Part shown: positions 1 to 6,576 of the stretch, piece after piece
Layout: every line of letters begins with the position of its first letter
Position numbering within the stretch: position 1 is the stretch's first letter
The notes under the pieces: model-generated
What the model was told of the DNA's origin: nothing
The model's database searches: none
Seen by the model: the letters and a program-made list of their open reading frames with translations, nothing else
Source of the DNA: an uncultured Collinsella sp.
Lineage (GTDB): Bacteria; Actinomycetota; Coriobacteriia; Coriobacteriales; Coriobacteriaceae
Assembly: GCA_947003675.1 (NCBI GenBank)
Contig: CAMQPJ010000054.1
Coordinates: 1-7,565 of the forward strand
Length of the DNA stretch: 7,565 bases
Direction: 5' to 3'
Translations under genes and position numbers: made by a program

Positions 1-448
1 CCGTCACGCCGGGAAAGTTGCCGACGTGCTGGTTGGAGCCCGTCAGCTGGTTGAATAACGTGGTCTTGCCGCAGTTTTGGTTGCCGGCGAGGGCAAAGTG
101 CAGCGGCGCGCCCTCGGGCACGGCCGTTTTTGCCGCACGGGGCGAATACGTCCCCTCGCCCAGAGCCGGATGCTCCGTCGTGCCGATTGCGGCGTTAGCG
201 CGCGGACCCGTATCGGTGTCGTGAATACCCACGAGCTCGATGCGAGCGGCATCGTCCTTGCGCAGCGTCAACTCGTAGCCACGTAGGCGGATCTCGAGCG
301 GGTCACCCATGGGGGCGTACTTCATCATGGTGACTTCGGTGCCCGGCGTTAGACCCATGTCCAAAATATGCTGTCGGAGTGCCTGATCGTCCGATGCCAC
401 CGATGCGACAACGGCGTCCTTTCCAATCTCGAGTGTATCGAGCTTCAC
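1..448 (-). CDS. feoB: FeoA-FeoB fusion, ferrous iron transporter (N-terminal part; runs off the window)
   Basis: Only the first 149 residues are present; the gene continues past base 1. Residues 1 to about 75 form a FeoA-type SH3-like domain (MGLTPGTEV at 31-39, then [15 protein letters not shown] at 49-63). A linker of about 40 residues rich in Ala, Pro and Gly follows. The FeoB G domain then opens at about 117, with the P-loop GNQNCGKTT at 122-130 and LFNQLTG...VGNFPGVT after it. FeoB is the inner-membrane Fe(II) transporter with a cytoplasmic GTPase domain; FeoA is its small cytoplasmic partner. In many bacteria they are separate genes, but fusions are known. The P-loop carries Gln and Cys where E. 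coli FeoB has Pro and Ser. The start is GTG at 446-448, preceded by GGGGGAGG about 9 bases upstream. A promoter and paired palindromes upstream suggest metal-dependent control. Identity is near certain; the membrane part cannot be seen. Confidence 0.95.
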   Translation of the reverse strand, partial: MKLDTLEIGKDAVVASVASDDQALRQHILDMGLTPGTEVTMMKYAPMGDPLEIRLRGYELTLRKDDAARIELVGIHDTDTGPRANAAIGTTEHPALGEGTYSPRAAKTAVPEGAPLHFALAGNQNCGKTTLFNQLTGSNQHVGNFPGVT

Positions 449-490
449 GTCCGTGTTCCTCCCCCGGCGCCCACAGGGCGTTGCATTTAT

Positions 491-523
491 GTTCACCATG
501 GCTAACCGTTTGCCATGGCTAAC
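491..523 (-). promoter_or_regulatory. Tandem palindromic operator upstream of feoAB (candidate metalloregulator sites)
   Basis: Two 16-bp imperfect palindromes of the form GTTnnCCATGGnnAAC sit in tandem: GTTCACCATGGCTAAC at 491-506 and GTTTGCCATGGCTAAC at 508-523, one base apart (17-bp period). On the feoAB coding strand each begins GGTTAGCC, which resembles the GGTTAGS half-site recognised by iron-dependent DtxR/IdeR repressors. However, the distance between the GTTAG and CTAAC arms is 6 bases rather than the usual 1, so the regulator class is uncertain. Placement between the promoter and an iron-transport gene supports an iron- or manganese-responsive operator; that role is inference. Confidence 0.55.
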
Positions 524-538
524 CAATTTTAAGCTTAC

Positions 539-568
539 ATGATAGCGTGAACACACAACGACGTTCAA
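539..568 (-). promoter_or_regulatory. Putative promoter of feoAB
   Basis: On the minus strand a -35 box TTGAAC (563-568; 4 of 6 consensus) and a -10 box TATCAT (539-544; 5 of 6) are 18 bp apart. Transcription would start near 532, giving an untranslated leader of about 84 bases before the GTG at 448. The two palindromes at 491-523 lie at roughly +9 to +41, a position suited to repression. Boxes were picked by eye. Confidence 0.6.
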
Positions 569-607
569 TCAGCAGATTGGCGCAATGGGGACAGGCAGGA
601 GAGTTCA

Positions 608-820
608 GGGCCATAGTTTCCCGATGAGGCCTCTCGGGGAAACTACATCCCAGAATTCTGGTTCGAAACGGGATATGGTTTCCCAAACAGGCCTCTTGCG
701 GAAAATGCATCCCGGAATCCCCGCTCGAAACGGGACGCGCTTTCCCAGTCGAGGCCCTATGGGAAACTGCATCCCGCCTTCAAGGGCAAAACAGGGATGC
801 AGCTTCCGGGCGGGGCATCA
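608..820. repeat. 62-bp-period tandem array of hairpin-forming units (three full, one partial)
   Basis: Units start at 608, 670, 732 and 794, exactly 62 bp apart. Each full unit is a 15-base arm, a 14-base loop, a 15-base arm and an 18-base spacer. The arms approximate GGGATGCAGTTTCCC and its reverse complement. Each loop carries AGGCCT or AGGCCC near its middle (627-632, 689-694, 752-757). In unit 1 the inner nine bases, TAGTTTCCC and GGGAAACTA, pair perfectly. Spacers of units 1 and 2 both end in CTCGAAAC or TTCGAAAC; that of unit 3 has drifted. Unit 4 (794-820) has a left arm close to the consensus but lacks a clear right arm. The period is not a multiple of three, so no protein repeat is encoded. 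Units have diverged from each other while keeping arm complementarity, as in REP-like intergenic repeats. Function unknown. Confidence 0.75.
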
Positions 821-893
821 AAAAACAAAGTTGCGGTGGAATAGTTCCCGCTTGGGCTGGTTGAGGCCTTAAATAGGAACTATTTCACCGCAA
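820..893 (-). terminator. Long-stem intrinsic terminator of the hydrolase gene
   Basis: Arms at 831-848 and 876-893 are 18 bases each and pair at 17 positions; the loop is 27 bases. In the minus-strand transcript the hairpin begins about 25 bases after the hydrolase stop codon and is followed by CTTTGTTTTTT (830 down to 820). That is the layout of a rho-independent terminator, although stem and loop are longer than usual. The loop contains AGGCCT (864-869), the motif also found in the loops of the neighbouring 62-bp repeats, so the element may belong to the same repeat family. Confidence 0.6.
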
Positions 894-917
894 GTTATTG
901 AGGGGATGCCCGTCCTC

Positions 918-1817
918 TTACAGATGACGCTCCAGGAAGCGGAAGGCCAGACGAATCCAGGGACGGACGGAAACCTGCTTGTCCTCGTTGTCGACCGCGG
1001 TGTTGGCGTTGCCGAGCGAAAGGCCGTGGCCACCCTGGTCAAAGACGTGCATCTCGCATGCAACGCCCTCCTCGGCCATGCGCTGCGCAAACGGGTAGAC
1101 TTGCTCAATCGGCGCCGTCTTGTCGTCCGAAACGCCCCACACAAAGGTCGGGGGCATCTGGCGCGAAACGTGCGTGGTAGGGCAAATGTCGGTCAAGTGC
1201 TCATCGGTCGCCTCGCCGCCCGTCACCATCGACAGATAGTCGTTGAGCAAATCGCGTCCTGTCTTGCCGCCCGTCTTGGGCACGCGCAGGTCGATGCGCG
1301 GATCGCGTGTCTGCATATCGCGCACATAGGCAAGGTCGAGCAACGGATAGCCCAGCACCACGGCGTCGGGACGAATATCCTCCGGACGAGCCCCAGCAAG
1401 GCCCGCGAAGGGTCCGGTCTTCCACTGCGTTGCCAATGAGGCGCAGATCATGCCGCCCGCCGAGAAACCCACAATGCACACGCGCTTGGGATCGACATGC
1501 CACTCGTCGGCGTTGGCGCGCACGGTAGCGACCATCTTGGCGAGGTCCGCCTGCGGGTGCGGAAAGCTCACGTCGCCCGTGCCACTCGTCACATAGTTGA
1601 GCACAAAGGCCTGGTAGCCGCGGTCCAAAAATGCAAACGCCACCGGGTCCTGCTCGTGCGGAGCGATATGCGTAAACCCGCCTCCGCCGCAGATAATTAC
1701 CGCGGGACGGCGGCCATTGGGCTTGTCGGGCAGCGGCTCGGCACCCAGATACGTAAACGTCGCCGGGTATTCCTCGGTCGGCTCCTCGCCCCACAGCGCA
1801 TGGTTCTCAATAATCAT
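918..1817 (-). CDS. Alpha/beta hydrolase, acetyl-esterase / BD-FAE type
   Basis: A 299-residue soluble enzyme without a signal peptide, so probably cytoplasmic. The oxyanion-hole strand and loop are seen as AVIICGGGGFTHIAPHEQDP (39-58). The nucleophile elbow GFSAGG (117-122) places the catalytic serine at S119. The acid is probably D231 or D232 in VSDDKTAP, and the histidine is H264 in GGHGLSLG. The CGGGG loop, the YPLLDL segment (158-162) and the overall length fit esterases that remove acetyl or feruloyl groups from sugars or xylan-derived oligosaccharides; the substrate is not determined. The ATG at 1815-1817 is preceded by GGAGG 8 bases upstream. The frame stays open far upstream across the antisense of the EIIA gene, but no ribosome site or family similarity supports a longer protein. 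It is divergent from the EIIA gene with about 246 bp between starts. A weak -10 (TACGCT, 1864-1869) is the only promoter hint. Confidence 0.88.
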   Translation of the reverse strand: MIIENHALWGEEPTEEYPATFTYLGAEPLPDKPNGRRPAVIICGGGGFTHIAPHEQDPVAFAFLDRGYQAFVLNYVTSGTGDVSFPHPQADLAKMVATVRANADEWHVDPKRVCIVGFSAGGMICASLATQWKTGPFAGLAGARPEDIRPDAVVLGYPLLDLAYVRDMQTRDPRIDLRVPKTGGKTGRDLLNDYLSMVTGGEATDEHLTDICPTTHVSRQMPPTFVWGVSDDKTAPIEQVYPFAQRMAEEGVACEMHVFDQGGHGLSLGNANTAVDNEDKQVSVRPWIRLAFRFLERHL

Positions 1818-1943
1818 AGGTGCTCCCTCCGTGCGATTCGTGCGCACTCGTTTTTCGCACCTTAGCGTACCCCACTTGAGCCCGCGGCGCAGAAACACCC
1901 CCGCAATAAGTTGGCCTTCAACTGATATATCACAAAATCGCTG

Positions 1944-1972
1944 TTCAGAGCTATCGTTAGGCAGCGTAAAAT
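1944..1972 (+). promoter_or_regulatory. Putative promoter of the EIIA gene
   Basis: A -35 box TTCAGA (1944-1949; 4 of 6) and a -10 box TAAAAT (1967-1972; 5 of 6) are separated by 17 bp. Transcription would start near 1979, about 85 bases before the ATG at 2064, with the GAAACGTTTC palindrome at 2004-2013 in the early transcribed region. Boxes were chosen by eye. Confidence 0.45.
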
Positions 1973-2003
1973 AGGGGCGCTGACCGTGCTGGGAAACACG
2001 TAC

Positions 2004-2013
2004 GAAACGTTTC
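2004..2013. promoter_or_regulatory. Palindrome GAAACGTTTC upstream of the EIIA gene (candidate LacI-family operator)
   Basis: A perfect 10-bp palindrome with a central CG, the hallmark of operators bound by LacI/GalR-family regulators, including CcpA-like sites. It lies about 25 bases downstream of the proposed transcription start and 50 bases before the EIIA start codon, where a bound repressor could block elongation. The same ten bases recur at 2710-2719. The regulator is not in the window. Confidence 0.45.
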
Positions 2014-2063
2014 CGGCAAACCACACGCGTGCAACATGCGCGCCTGATACGTTGGAGGCATCT

Positions 2064-2627
2064 ATGGGTCTGCTCGATTCGCTCAAGTCCACGTTCACCT
2101 CGTCGGGCGAGGCGTCCGTTCCGCCCGCAGCAAGCTTCGCCACCCGCGAAGGCGTCATCTACGCCCCCGTCAACGGCGTGCTCGTCAATCTGAGTGAGGT
2201 TCCCGACGAGACCATCGCCTCGGGCATGCTCGGCCAGGGCTATGGCATCGAGCCCATTACCGGCACCATTTACGCCCCCGCCAACGGCCGTATCGGCGCC
2301 ACCACCGTCACCAACCACTCCATCGGCATGATTACCGAGGACGGTCTGCGCGTGTTTATCCATGTTGGCCTGGGCACCGTGGAAATGAACGGCAAGGGTT
2401 TTGCCCGCTTTGTCGAGATGGGCGATGTGGTCAAGGCAGGCCAGCCGCTCATCAGCTTCGACCGCGAGGCCATTAAGGCCGCTGGTCACGAGGACATCGT
2501 GACCGTCATCGTCTCCGAGCTCAATCGTCTTAAGAGCATCGACCATGTCGGCGAGTCTGGAACGCTTATCGGCGGCAACCCGCTCGTCAAGCTTGGTGAT
2601 CCGCTGCTGGTTGCCAAGACCAAGTAG
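2064..2627 (+). CDS. crr: PTS glucose-type EIIA component (stand-alone)
   Basis: A 187-residue cytoplasmic phosphocarrier that takes phosphate from HPr-His-P and passes it to an EIIB domain of a sugar permease. The EIIA-Glc fold is clear: VIYAPVNGVLVNLSEVPDE (31-49), GYGIEPITGTIYAPANGRI (59-77), TNHSIG (83-88) and VFIHVGLGTVEMNGKGF (97-113). H100 matches the phosphorylated histidine (E. coli H90) and H85 the second active-site histidine (E. coli H75). The N-terminal 25 residues are a variable tail. The start ATG at 2064 has GGAGG (2054-2058) at good spacing; an in-frame codon further upstream lacks this. There is no EI, HPr or EIIBC nearby, so it must serve permeases encoded elsewhere. Whether it also has an inducer-exclusion role, as in enteric bacteria, cannot be told. 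Matching palindromes before and after it suggest sugar-responsive control. The symbol crr is used by homology only. Confidence 0.93.
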   Translation: MGLLDSLKSTFTSSGEASVPPAASFATREGVIYAPVNGVLVNLSEVPDETIASGMLGQGYGIEPITGTIYAPANGRIGATTVTNHSIGMITEDGLRVFIHVGLGTVEMNGKGFARFVEMGDVVKAGQPLISFDREAIKAAGHEDIVTVIVSELNRLKSIDHVGESGTLIGGNPLVKLGDPLLVAKTK

Positions 2628-2644
2628 CAGACTGCCGTCACATA

Positions 2645-2661
2645 ACGGGTCAACCACCCGT
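2645..2661 (+). terminator. Weak hairpin after the EIIA gene, possible terminator
   Basis: ACGGGT (2645-2650) and ACCCGT (2656-2661) form a 6-bp stem with a 5-base loop, 17 bases after the stop codon. A T-rich tract follows only about 20 bases later (GTTGTTGTTTTT, near 2681-2692), so this is not a canonical intrinsic terminator. No better candidate is visible before the next gene. Confidence 0.3.
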
Positions 2662-2691
2662 GCATCTTTGCCGCATCTGTGTTGTTGTTTT

Positions 2692-2729
2692 TGCCTATGT
2701 AGAGGTTCTGAAACGTTTCTATATAGGCA
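2692..2729. promoter_or_regulatory. Stem-loop with embedded GAAACGTTTC palindrome between the EIIA and acyltransferase genes
   Basis: Twelve-base arms TGCCTATGTAGA (2692-2703) and TCTATATAGGCA (2718-2729) pair at 11 positions plus one G-T. They enclose 14 bases. GAAACGTTTC (2710-2719) overlaps the loop and the start of the right arm and is identical to the palindrome upstream of the EIIA gene. No T-run follows on either strand, so it is unlikely to be a terminator. It lies about 140 bases before the acyltransferase start. It may be an operator for that gene, or a repeat-derived structure. Confidence 0.45.
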
Positions 2730-2861
2730 GCTGAGCATCAACGCAGGTGCGGCTTTTGCGTAGCGAAGCATCGTCCCGCGGCATGTTGTTCAACCGCACG
2801 AACCCCCTTCCTTTGTCCGCGCAGAGCGCTAGACTGCTAGGTCGACATTGGAGGAAGATCG

Positions 2862-4796
2862 ATGCAAAACACACCCACGGGCGCCGCACATGCCGCGCCT
2901 CAACGCAACCAACGCATCGTCGCGCTCGACGGGCTCCGCGCCCTCGCCATCGCCGGCGTCGTCCTATATCACCTTCGCCCCAGCCGCCTGACCGGCGGTT
3001 TTTTGGGCGTTACGCTCTTCTTTACGCTGAGTGGCTATCTCGCCACCAAAAGCATTATGCGGGCCACGGCACGCGACGGATTCTCGTACCCGCGCTATAT
3101 CTGCCGCCGCATTGCGCGCATGATGCCGCCGATCGTCGTGACCATCGCGCTTACCGCCGTCGCCACCTACATCGCGGCCCCGAGCCTACTCCCTAAGGTG
3201 CAGCAGGACGCCCTGCCATCGGCACTCTTTTTGAGCAACTGGTTCTACATCTTCCGCAACGTCTCGTATTTCGCAGCTGCAGGACTCCCCTCGCCGCTCA
3301 CGCACCTGTGGTTCTGCGCTGTCACTATGCAGTTCTATCTGGTATGGCCGGTCATCCTTATGGCGCTGTGCAGCAAAACCAGGTCACGCAACACCGCCAT
3401 CGGCATCACGATCGCATTCGCGCTTGCATCGACGGCAGCCATGGTCCTCATGTTTAATCCCACCGCCGACACATCGCGCGTCTACTACGGAACCGACGCC
3501 CGTGCCGCCGAGCTTCTATGCGGAGCCTTAGCCGCCATCGCCGCGCCGCGTCTGCGCGAAATGCTGAGCGGTGACATCCATACCCCCGGCGCCAACAAGG
3601 GCATCTCAAAGGTCAACGCGATTTCTATCGCGTGGCTCGTTGCCGTTATAGCCGGCGCACTCATGCTGACCGGAGAGAGCGCCTGGCTCTACCGCGGCGG
3701 CTTTTTGCTGTTTGCCCTGCTCACCGGGCTCCTTATCACCTGCGTGCAAAACACGGAATGTATCGTACGTCGTCTGTTGTCGGTCAAGCCGCTCGTCTGG
3801 TTGGGACAGCGTTCGTTCTCGGTCTATCTGGTGCACTATCCCCTACTGCTTCTTATGAACCCTGCAACCCGCACTACCCGCATCGCCTGGTGGGAGCAGG
3901 TATTACAGCTTGTACTGATCCTTGCGGTAGCCGAGGTTTTCTATCGCCTCGTCGAACGTCCTTGGTCCCACAAGCCGGCCCAACAGGACAGCACGGCAAG
4001 AAAGCACGTCCTCGCACCCACCATGGTGCTCCCCGCGCTTGGCGCCGCATGCGTCGCCGCACTTGCCTTCGCGCCGCTTGACTGGGCAGGCATCGCCACC
4101 GCCCGCGCCGAGCAGCTCCGTCCCGAGCTTGCCCAGAACGCGACCTCCGCCCAGGACAACGGAGCCAACGACAAGGGTGCCGAGCCCGCATCCGGTAAAG
4201 AATCCCAGCCCAGCGACACCGCATCCGATGACGCTGCCAAGCAAAAACCCAAAGAGGGACCTATCGCCGAAAAGGTCCCCAAGAACCTTGACTGGAAGAG
4301 CTTTACCTACGACGAGGCAACCGGAACCTGCGACGCCCGCGTGCTCATGATCGGCGACTCGGTCACCGCAGGTGCCCAACCTGGCATTCAGGCGGCGCTT
4401 CCCAACGCGTACATCGACGGCGTAGTGAGCCGCCAGTTCTACACCTTCCAGGATGTCTACGCGCAGGACAGCGCCAATTACGACCCGAGTGTGGTCATTT
4501 GCGCACTTGGCACCAATGGCCTCATCCGCGACCCCCAGCAGGTGCAAGACGTGATTAATGCCGTAGGTGGCAAGCCCATCTACTTTGTGACCGTGCGCGT
4601 ACCGCTCGAGCTACAGGACCGCAATAACCAGACGATTCGTGACGTCTGCGCTCAAAACGACAACGCCGGCGTCATCGACTGGAACGGTGCCTCAGAGGGC
4701 CACAGCGAATACCTCGTCGACGACGGCACACACCTCACCCAGGCGGGAATCGACACCTACGCTGCCCTCATACGCCAAGCCATCTGCGGGCACTAG
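2862..4796 (+). CDS. Membrane O-acyltransferase with C-terminal SGNH domain (OatA-like)
   Basis: A 644-residue two-part envelope enzyme. Residues about 18-370 form an acyltransferase-3 membrane domain with roughly ten hydrophobic segments. It opens with [20 protein letters not shown], in which H37 matches the conserved histidine, followed by [12 protein letters not shown] (53-64) and the basic [13 protein letters not shown] (78-90). A further membrane segment lies at about 386-405. Then comes a charged Ala/Ser/Asp/Lys-rich linker (about 420-475) without predicted fold, and an SGNH esterase-like domain: GDS at 498-500, GTN at 550-552 and DDGTH at 620-624. The likely triad is S500, D621 and H624. 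In OatA-type proteins the membrane part moves acetyl groups across the membrane and the SGNH part places them on peptidoglycan or another glycan outside; the acceptor here is unknown. The ATG follows GGAGGAAG (2850-2857). A possible -10, TAGACT (2830-2835), has no clear -35. Confidence 0.9.
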   Translation: MQNTPTGAAHAAPQRNQRIVALDGLRALAIAGVVLYHLRPSRLTGGFLGVTLFFTLSGYLATKSIMRATARDGFSYPRYICRRIARMMPPIVVTIALTAVATYIAAPSLLPKVQQDALPSALFLSNWFYIFRNVSYFAAAGLPSPLTHLWFCAVTMQFYLVWPVILMALCSKTRSRNTAIGITIAFALASTAAMVLMFNPTADTSRVYYGTDARAAELLCGALAAIAAPRLREMLSGDIHTPGANKGISKVNAISIAWLVAVIAGALMLTGESAWLYRGGFLLFALLTGLLITCVQNTECIVRRLLSVKPLVWLGQRSFSVYLVHYPLLLLMNPATRTTRIAWWEQVLQLVLILAVAEVFYRLVERPWSHKPAQQDSTARKHVLAPTMVLPALGAACVAALAFAPLDWAGIATARAEQLRPELAQNATSAQDNGANDKGAEPASGKESQPSDTASDDAAKQKPKEGPIAEKVPKNLDWKSFTYDEATGTCDARVLMIGDSVTAGAQPGIQAALPNAYIDGVVSRQFYTFQDVYAQDSANYDPSVVICALGTNGLIRDPQQVQDVINAVGGKPIYFVTVRVPLELQDRNNQTIRDVCAQNDNAGVIDWNGASEGHSEYLVDDGTHLTQAGIDTYAALIRQAICGH

Positions 4797-4857
4797 GCAA
4801 CGCAAAATCGGCGCTTGCGCGGTGCCCACGTCACGCCCATACATCACACCTGACGTT

Positions 4858-4886
4858 TTGCTACGCCCCCACTCGCGGGTTAGAAT
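4858..4886 (+). promoter_or_regulatory. Putative promoter of asnS
   Basis: A -35 box TTGCTA (4858-4863; 4 of 6) and a -10 box TAGAAT (4881-4886; 5 of 6) are 17 bp apart. The start would be near 4893, leaving a leader of about 40 bases, too short for a T-box riboswitch. Just upstream, ACGTCA (4828-4833) and TGACGT (4851-4856) are complementary and run into TTT. That could be a poor terminator for the acyltransferase gene, but the 17-base loop makes it doubtful. Confidence 0.55.
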
Positions 4887-4932
4887 GGTTAACTGCTTGG
4901 AAATAATCCGTACAACCGTTATGGGAGGATAC

Positions 4933-6336
4933 GTGAACCGCACCAAAATCGCGCAGCTCTATGCCGATGCCGAGTCGCTCGGCGGCCAGACCGTCACCGT
5001 CGCCGGCTGGGTCAAGTCCGTCCGCGACATGAAGAACTTTGGCTTTGTTACGCTCAACGACGGCAGCTGCTTCCGCGACCTGCAGGTCGTCATGAACCGC
5101 GAGGCACTCGACAACTACGACGAGATCGCCCATCAAAACGTCTCGGCCGCACTCATTTGCACCGGCACCGTCAAGCTGACCCCCGATGCGCCCCAGCCTT
5201 TCGAGCTTTCTGCCACCTCCATCGAGGTCGAGGGCGTCAGCGCCCCGGATTACCCGCTGCAGAAGAAGCGCGCAACCGTCGAGTTCCTGCGCACCCAGCA
5301 GCATCTGCGCCCGCGCACCAACCTGTTCCGCGCCGTGTTCCGCATCCGCTCTGTCGCGGCTGCCGCCATCCACCGCTTCTTCCAGGAGCAGGGCTTTGTC
5401 TACGTCAACACCCCCATCATCACCACGAGTGACTGCGAGGGCGCCGGCGAGATGTTCCGCGTGACCACGCTCGACCCCAAAAATCCGCCCCTCACCGAGT
5501 CCGGCGAGGTCGACTGGAGCCAGGACTTCTTTGGCAAGCATGCAAGCCTCACCGTGTCCGGCCAGCTCAATGCCGAGAACTTTGCCATGGCCTTTGGCGA
5601 CGTGTACACCTTTGGCCCCACCTTCCGTGCCGAGAACTCCAACACCACGCGCCACGCCGCCGAGTTTTGGATGATCGAGCCCGAGATGGCCTTTGCCGAC
5701 CTTAACGACTACATGGATAACGCCGAGGCTATGCTCAAGTACGTCCTTAAGGACGTCATGACAACCTGCCCCGACGAGCTCAATATGCTCAACAAGTTTG
5801 TGGACAAGGGTCTGCTCGAGCGCCTGGACCATGTCGCCAACTCCGACTTTGCCCGCGTTACCTACACCGAGGCCGTCGAGATCCTGGAGCAGGCCGTCGC
5901 CGCCGGTCACAAGTTTGACTATCCCGTGAGCTGGGGCATCGACCTGCAGACCGAGCACGAGCGCTTCCTGACCGAGGAGCACTTTAAGCGCCCGACCTTC
6001 GTGACCGACTACCCGGCCGAGATCAAGGCGTTCTACATGCGCATGAACGAGGACGGCAAGACCGTCGCCGCCGCCGACTGCCTGGTTCCCGGTATCGGCG
6101 AGATTATCGGCGGCTCCCAGCGCGAGGAGCGCCTGGATTTGCTCGAGGCCCGCATCAAGGACCTGGGTATGAATCCCGAGCAGTACAAGTACTACCTTGA
6201 CCTGCGCCGCTACGGTTCCTGCAAGCACGCCGGCTACGGCCTGGGCTTCGAGCGCTTGGTGATGTACCTCACCGGCGTGGGCAACATCCGCGACGTCCTG
6301 CCGCACCCGCGCACCGTGGGCAACGCCGACTTCTAA
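4933..6336 (+). CDS. asnS: Asparaginyl-tRNA synthetase
   Basis: A 467-residue class IIb aminoacyl-tRNA synthetase that charges tRNA-Asn with asparagine in the cytoplasm; E. coli AsnS is almost the same length. The N-terminal OB-fold anticodon-binding domain spans about 18-105 ([25 protein letters not shown] region). The catalytic core follows. Motif 2 is in [19 protein letters not shown] (227-245). Motif 3 is in [15 protein letters not shown] (434-448), then [17 protein letters not shown] closes the protein. The ending [10 protein letters not shown] matches AsnRS (PRTPGNAEF type) rather than AspRS or LysRS. The start is set at GTG 4933, 4 bases after GGAGG (4924-4928). An in-frame ATG at 4921 would add four residues but contains the ribosome site and has none of its own. 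It has its own promoter and a strong terminator, so it is probably monocistronic. Nothing is missing from the active site. Confidence 0.97.
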   Translation: MNRTKIAQLYADAESLGGQTVTVAGWVKSVRDMKNFGFVTLNDGSCFRDLQVVMNREALDNYDEIAHQNVSAALICTGTVKLTPDAPQPFELSATSIEVEGVSAPDYPLQKKRATVEFLRTQQHLRPRTNLFRAVFRIRSVAAAAIHRFFQEQGFVYVNTPIITTSDCEGAGEMFRVTTLDPKNPPLTESGEVDWSQDFFGKHASLTVSGQLNAENFAMAFGDVYTFGPTFRAENSNTTRHAAEFWMIEPEMAFADLNDYMDNAEAMLKYVLKDVMTTCPDELNMLNKFVDKGLLERLDHVANSDFARVTYTEAVEILEQAVAAGHKFDYPVSWGIDLQTEHERFLTEEHFKRPTFVTDYPAEIKAFYMRMNEDGKTVAAADCLVPGIGEIIGGSQREERLDLLEARIKDLGMNPEQYKYYLDLRRYGSCKHAGYGLGFERLVMYLTGVGNIRDVLPHPRTVGNADF

Positions 6337-6377
6337 TCGCCATAGCGCCACCAAACGCGTTCCAGTGCCTCACGCCA

Positions 6378-6409
6378 GCGCCTCTCGGCAAGCCGAGAGG
6401 CGCTTTTTT
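6378..6409 (+). terminator. Intrinsic terminator after asnS
   Basis: Perfect 11-bp GC-rich arms GCGCCTCTCGG (6378-6388) and CCGAGAGGCGC (6393-6403) flank a CAAG tetraloop. Six T residues follow at 6404-6409. It begins 41 bases after the asnS stop codon. Confidence 0.95.
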
Positions 6410-6576
6410 CAACAGCATCCGTCAAGCTTTTGGCAAGGTTTTGGTCAGTTAGGCAGGGTTGTTGAAAACTCGACCCGCCGTTTGCCGACGGCTACCGACC
6501 GCCCAGAGCGCCCTGCACCCCTGGGAAAGCCCCGCATCCTAGGCTCCATACCGTCGCCACCCAAAACGGAGAGGAC

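Noticed and set aside
608..820. CRISPR array interpretation of the regular repeats
   Set aside because: The repeated part is 44 bases and clearly diverged between units, the intervals are only 18 bases and partly similar to each other, and no cas gene is in the window.
585..872. A 95-codon plus-strand open frame through the hairpin array
   Set aside because: It crosses three inverted-repeat units whose 62-bp period shifts the frame each time, has no ribosome site and no recognisable protein features. It is explained by the repeats and low stop density in GC-rich DNA.
1818..2771. Upstream extension of the hydrolase frame (to 617 residues) across the antisense of the EIIA gene
   Set aside because: The hydrolase family match begins near the ATG at 1817, which has a good GGAGG site. 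The extension is only the complement of a well-supported gene on the other strand.
4797..4932. T-box or other riboswitch leader in front of asnS
   Set aside because: The predicted leader is only about 40 bases, and I see no T-box motif or antiterminator-terminator pair.
4861..6354. A 497-codon minus-strand open frame covering all of asnS
   Set aside because: It is a shadow of asnS: GC-rich codon bias suppresses stops in the opposite strand. The translation is low-complexity Val/Gly/Leu/Ala/Asp without domains.
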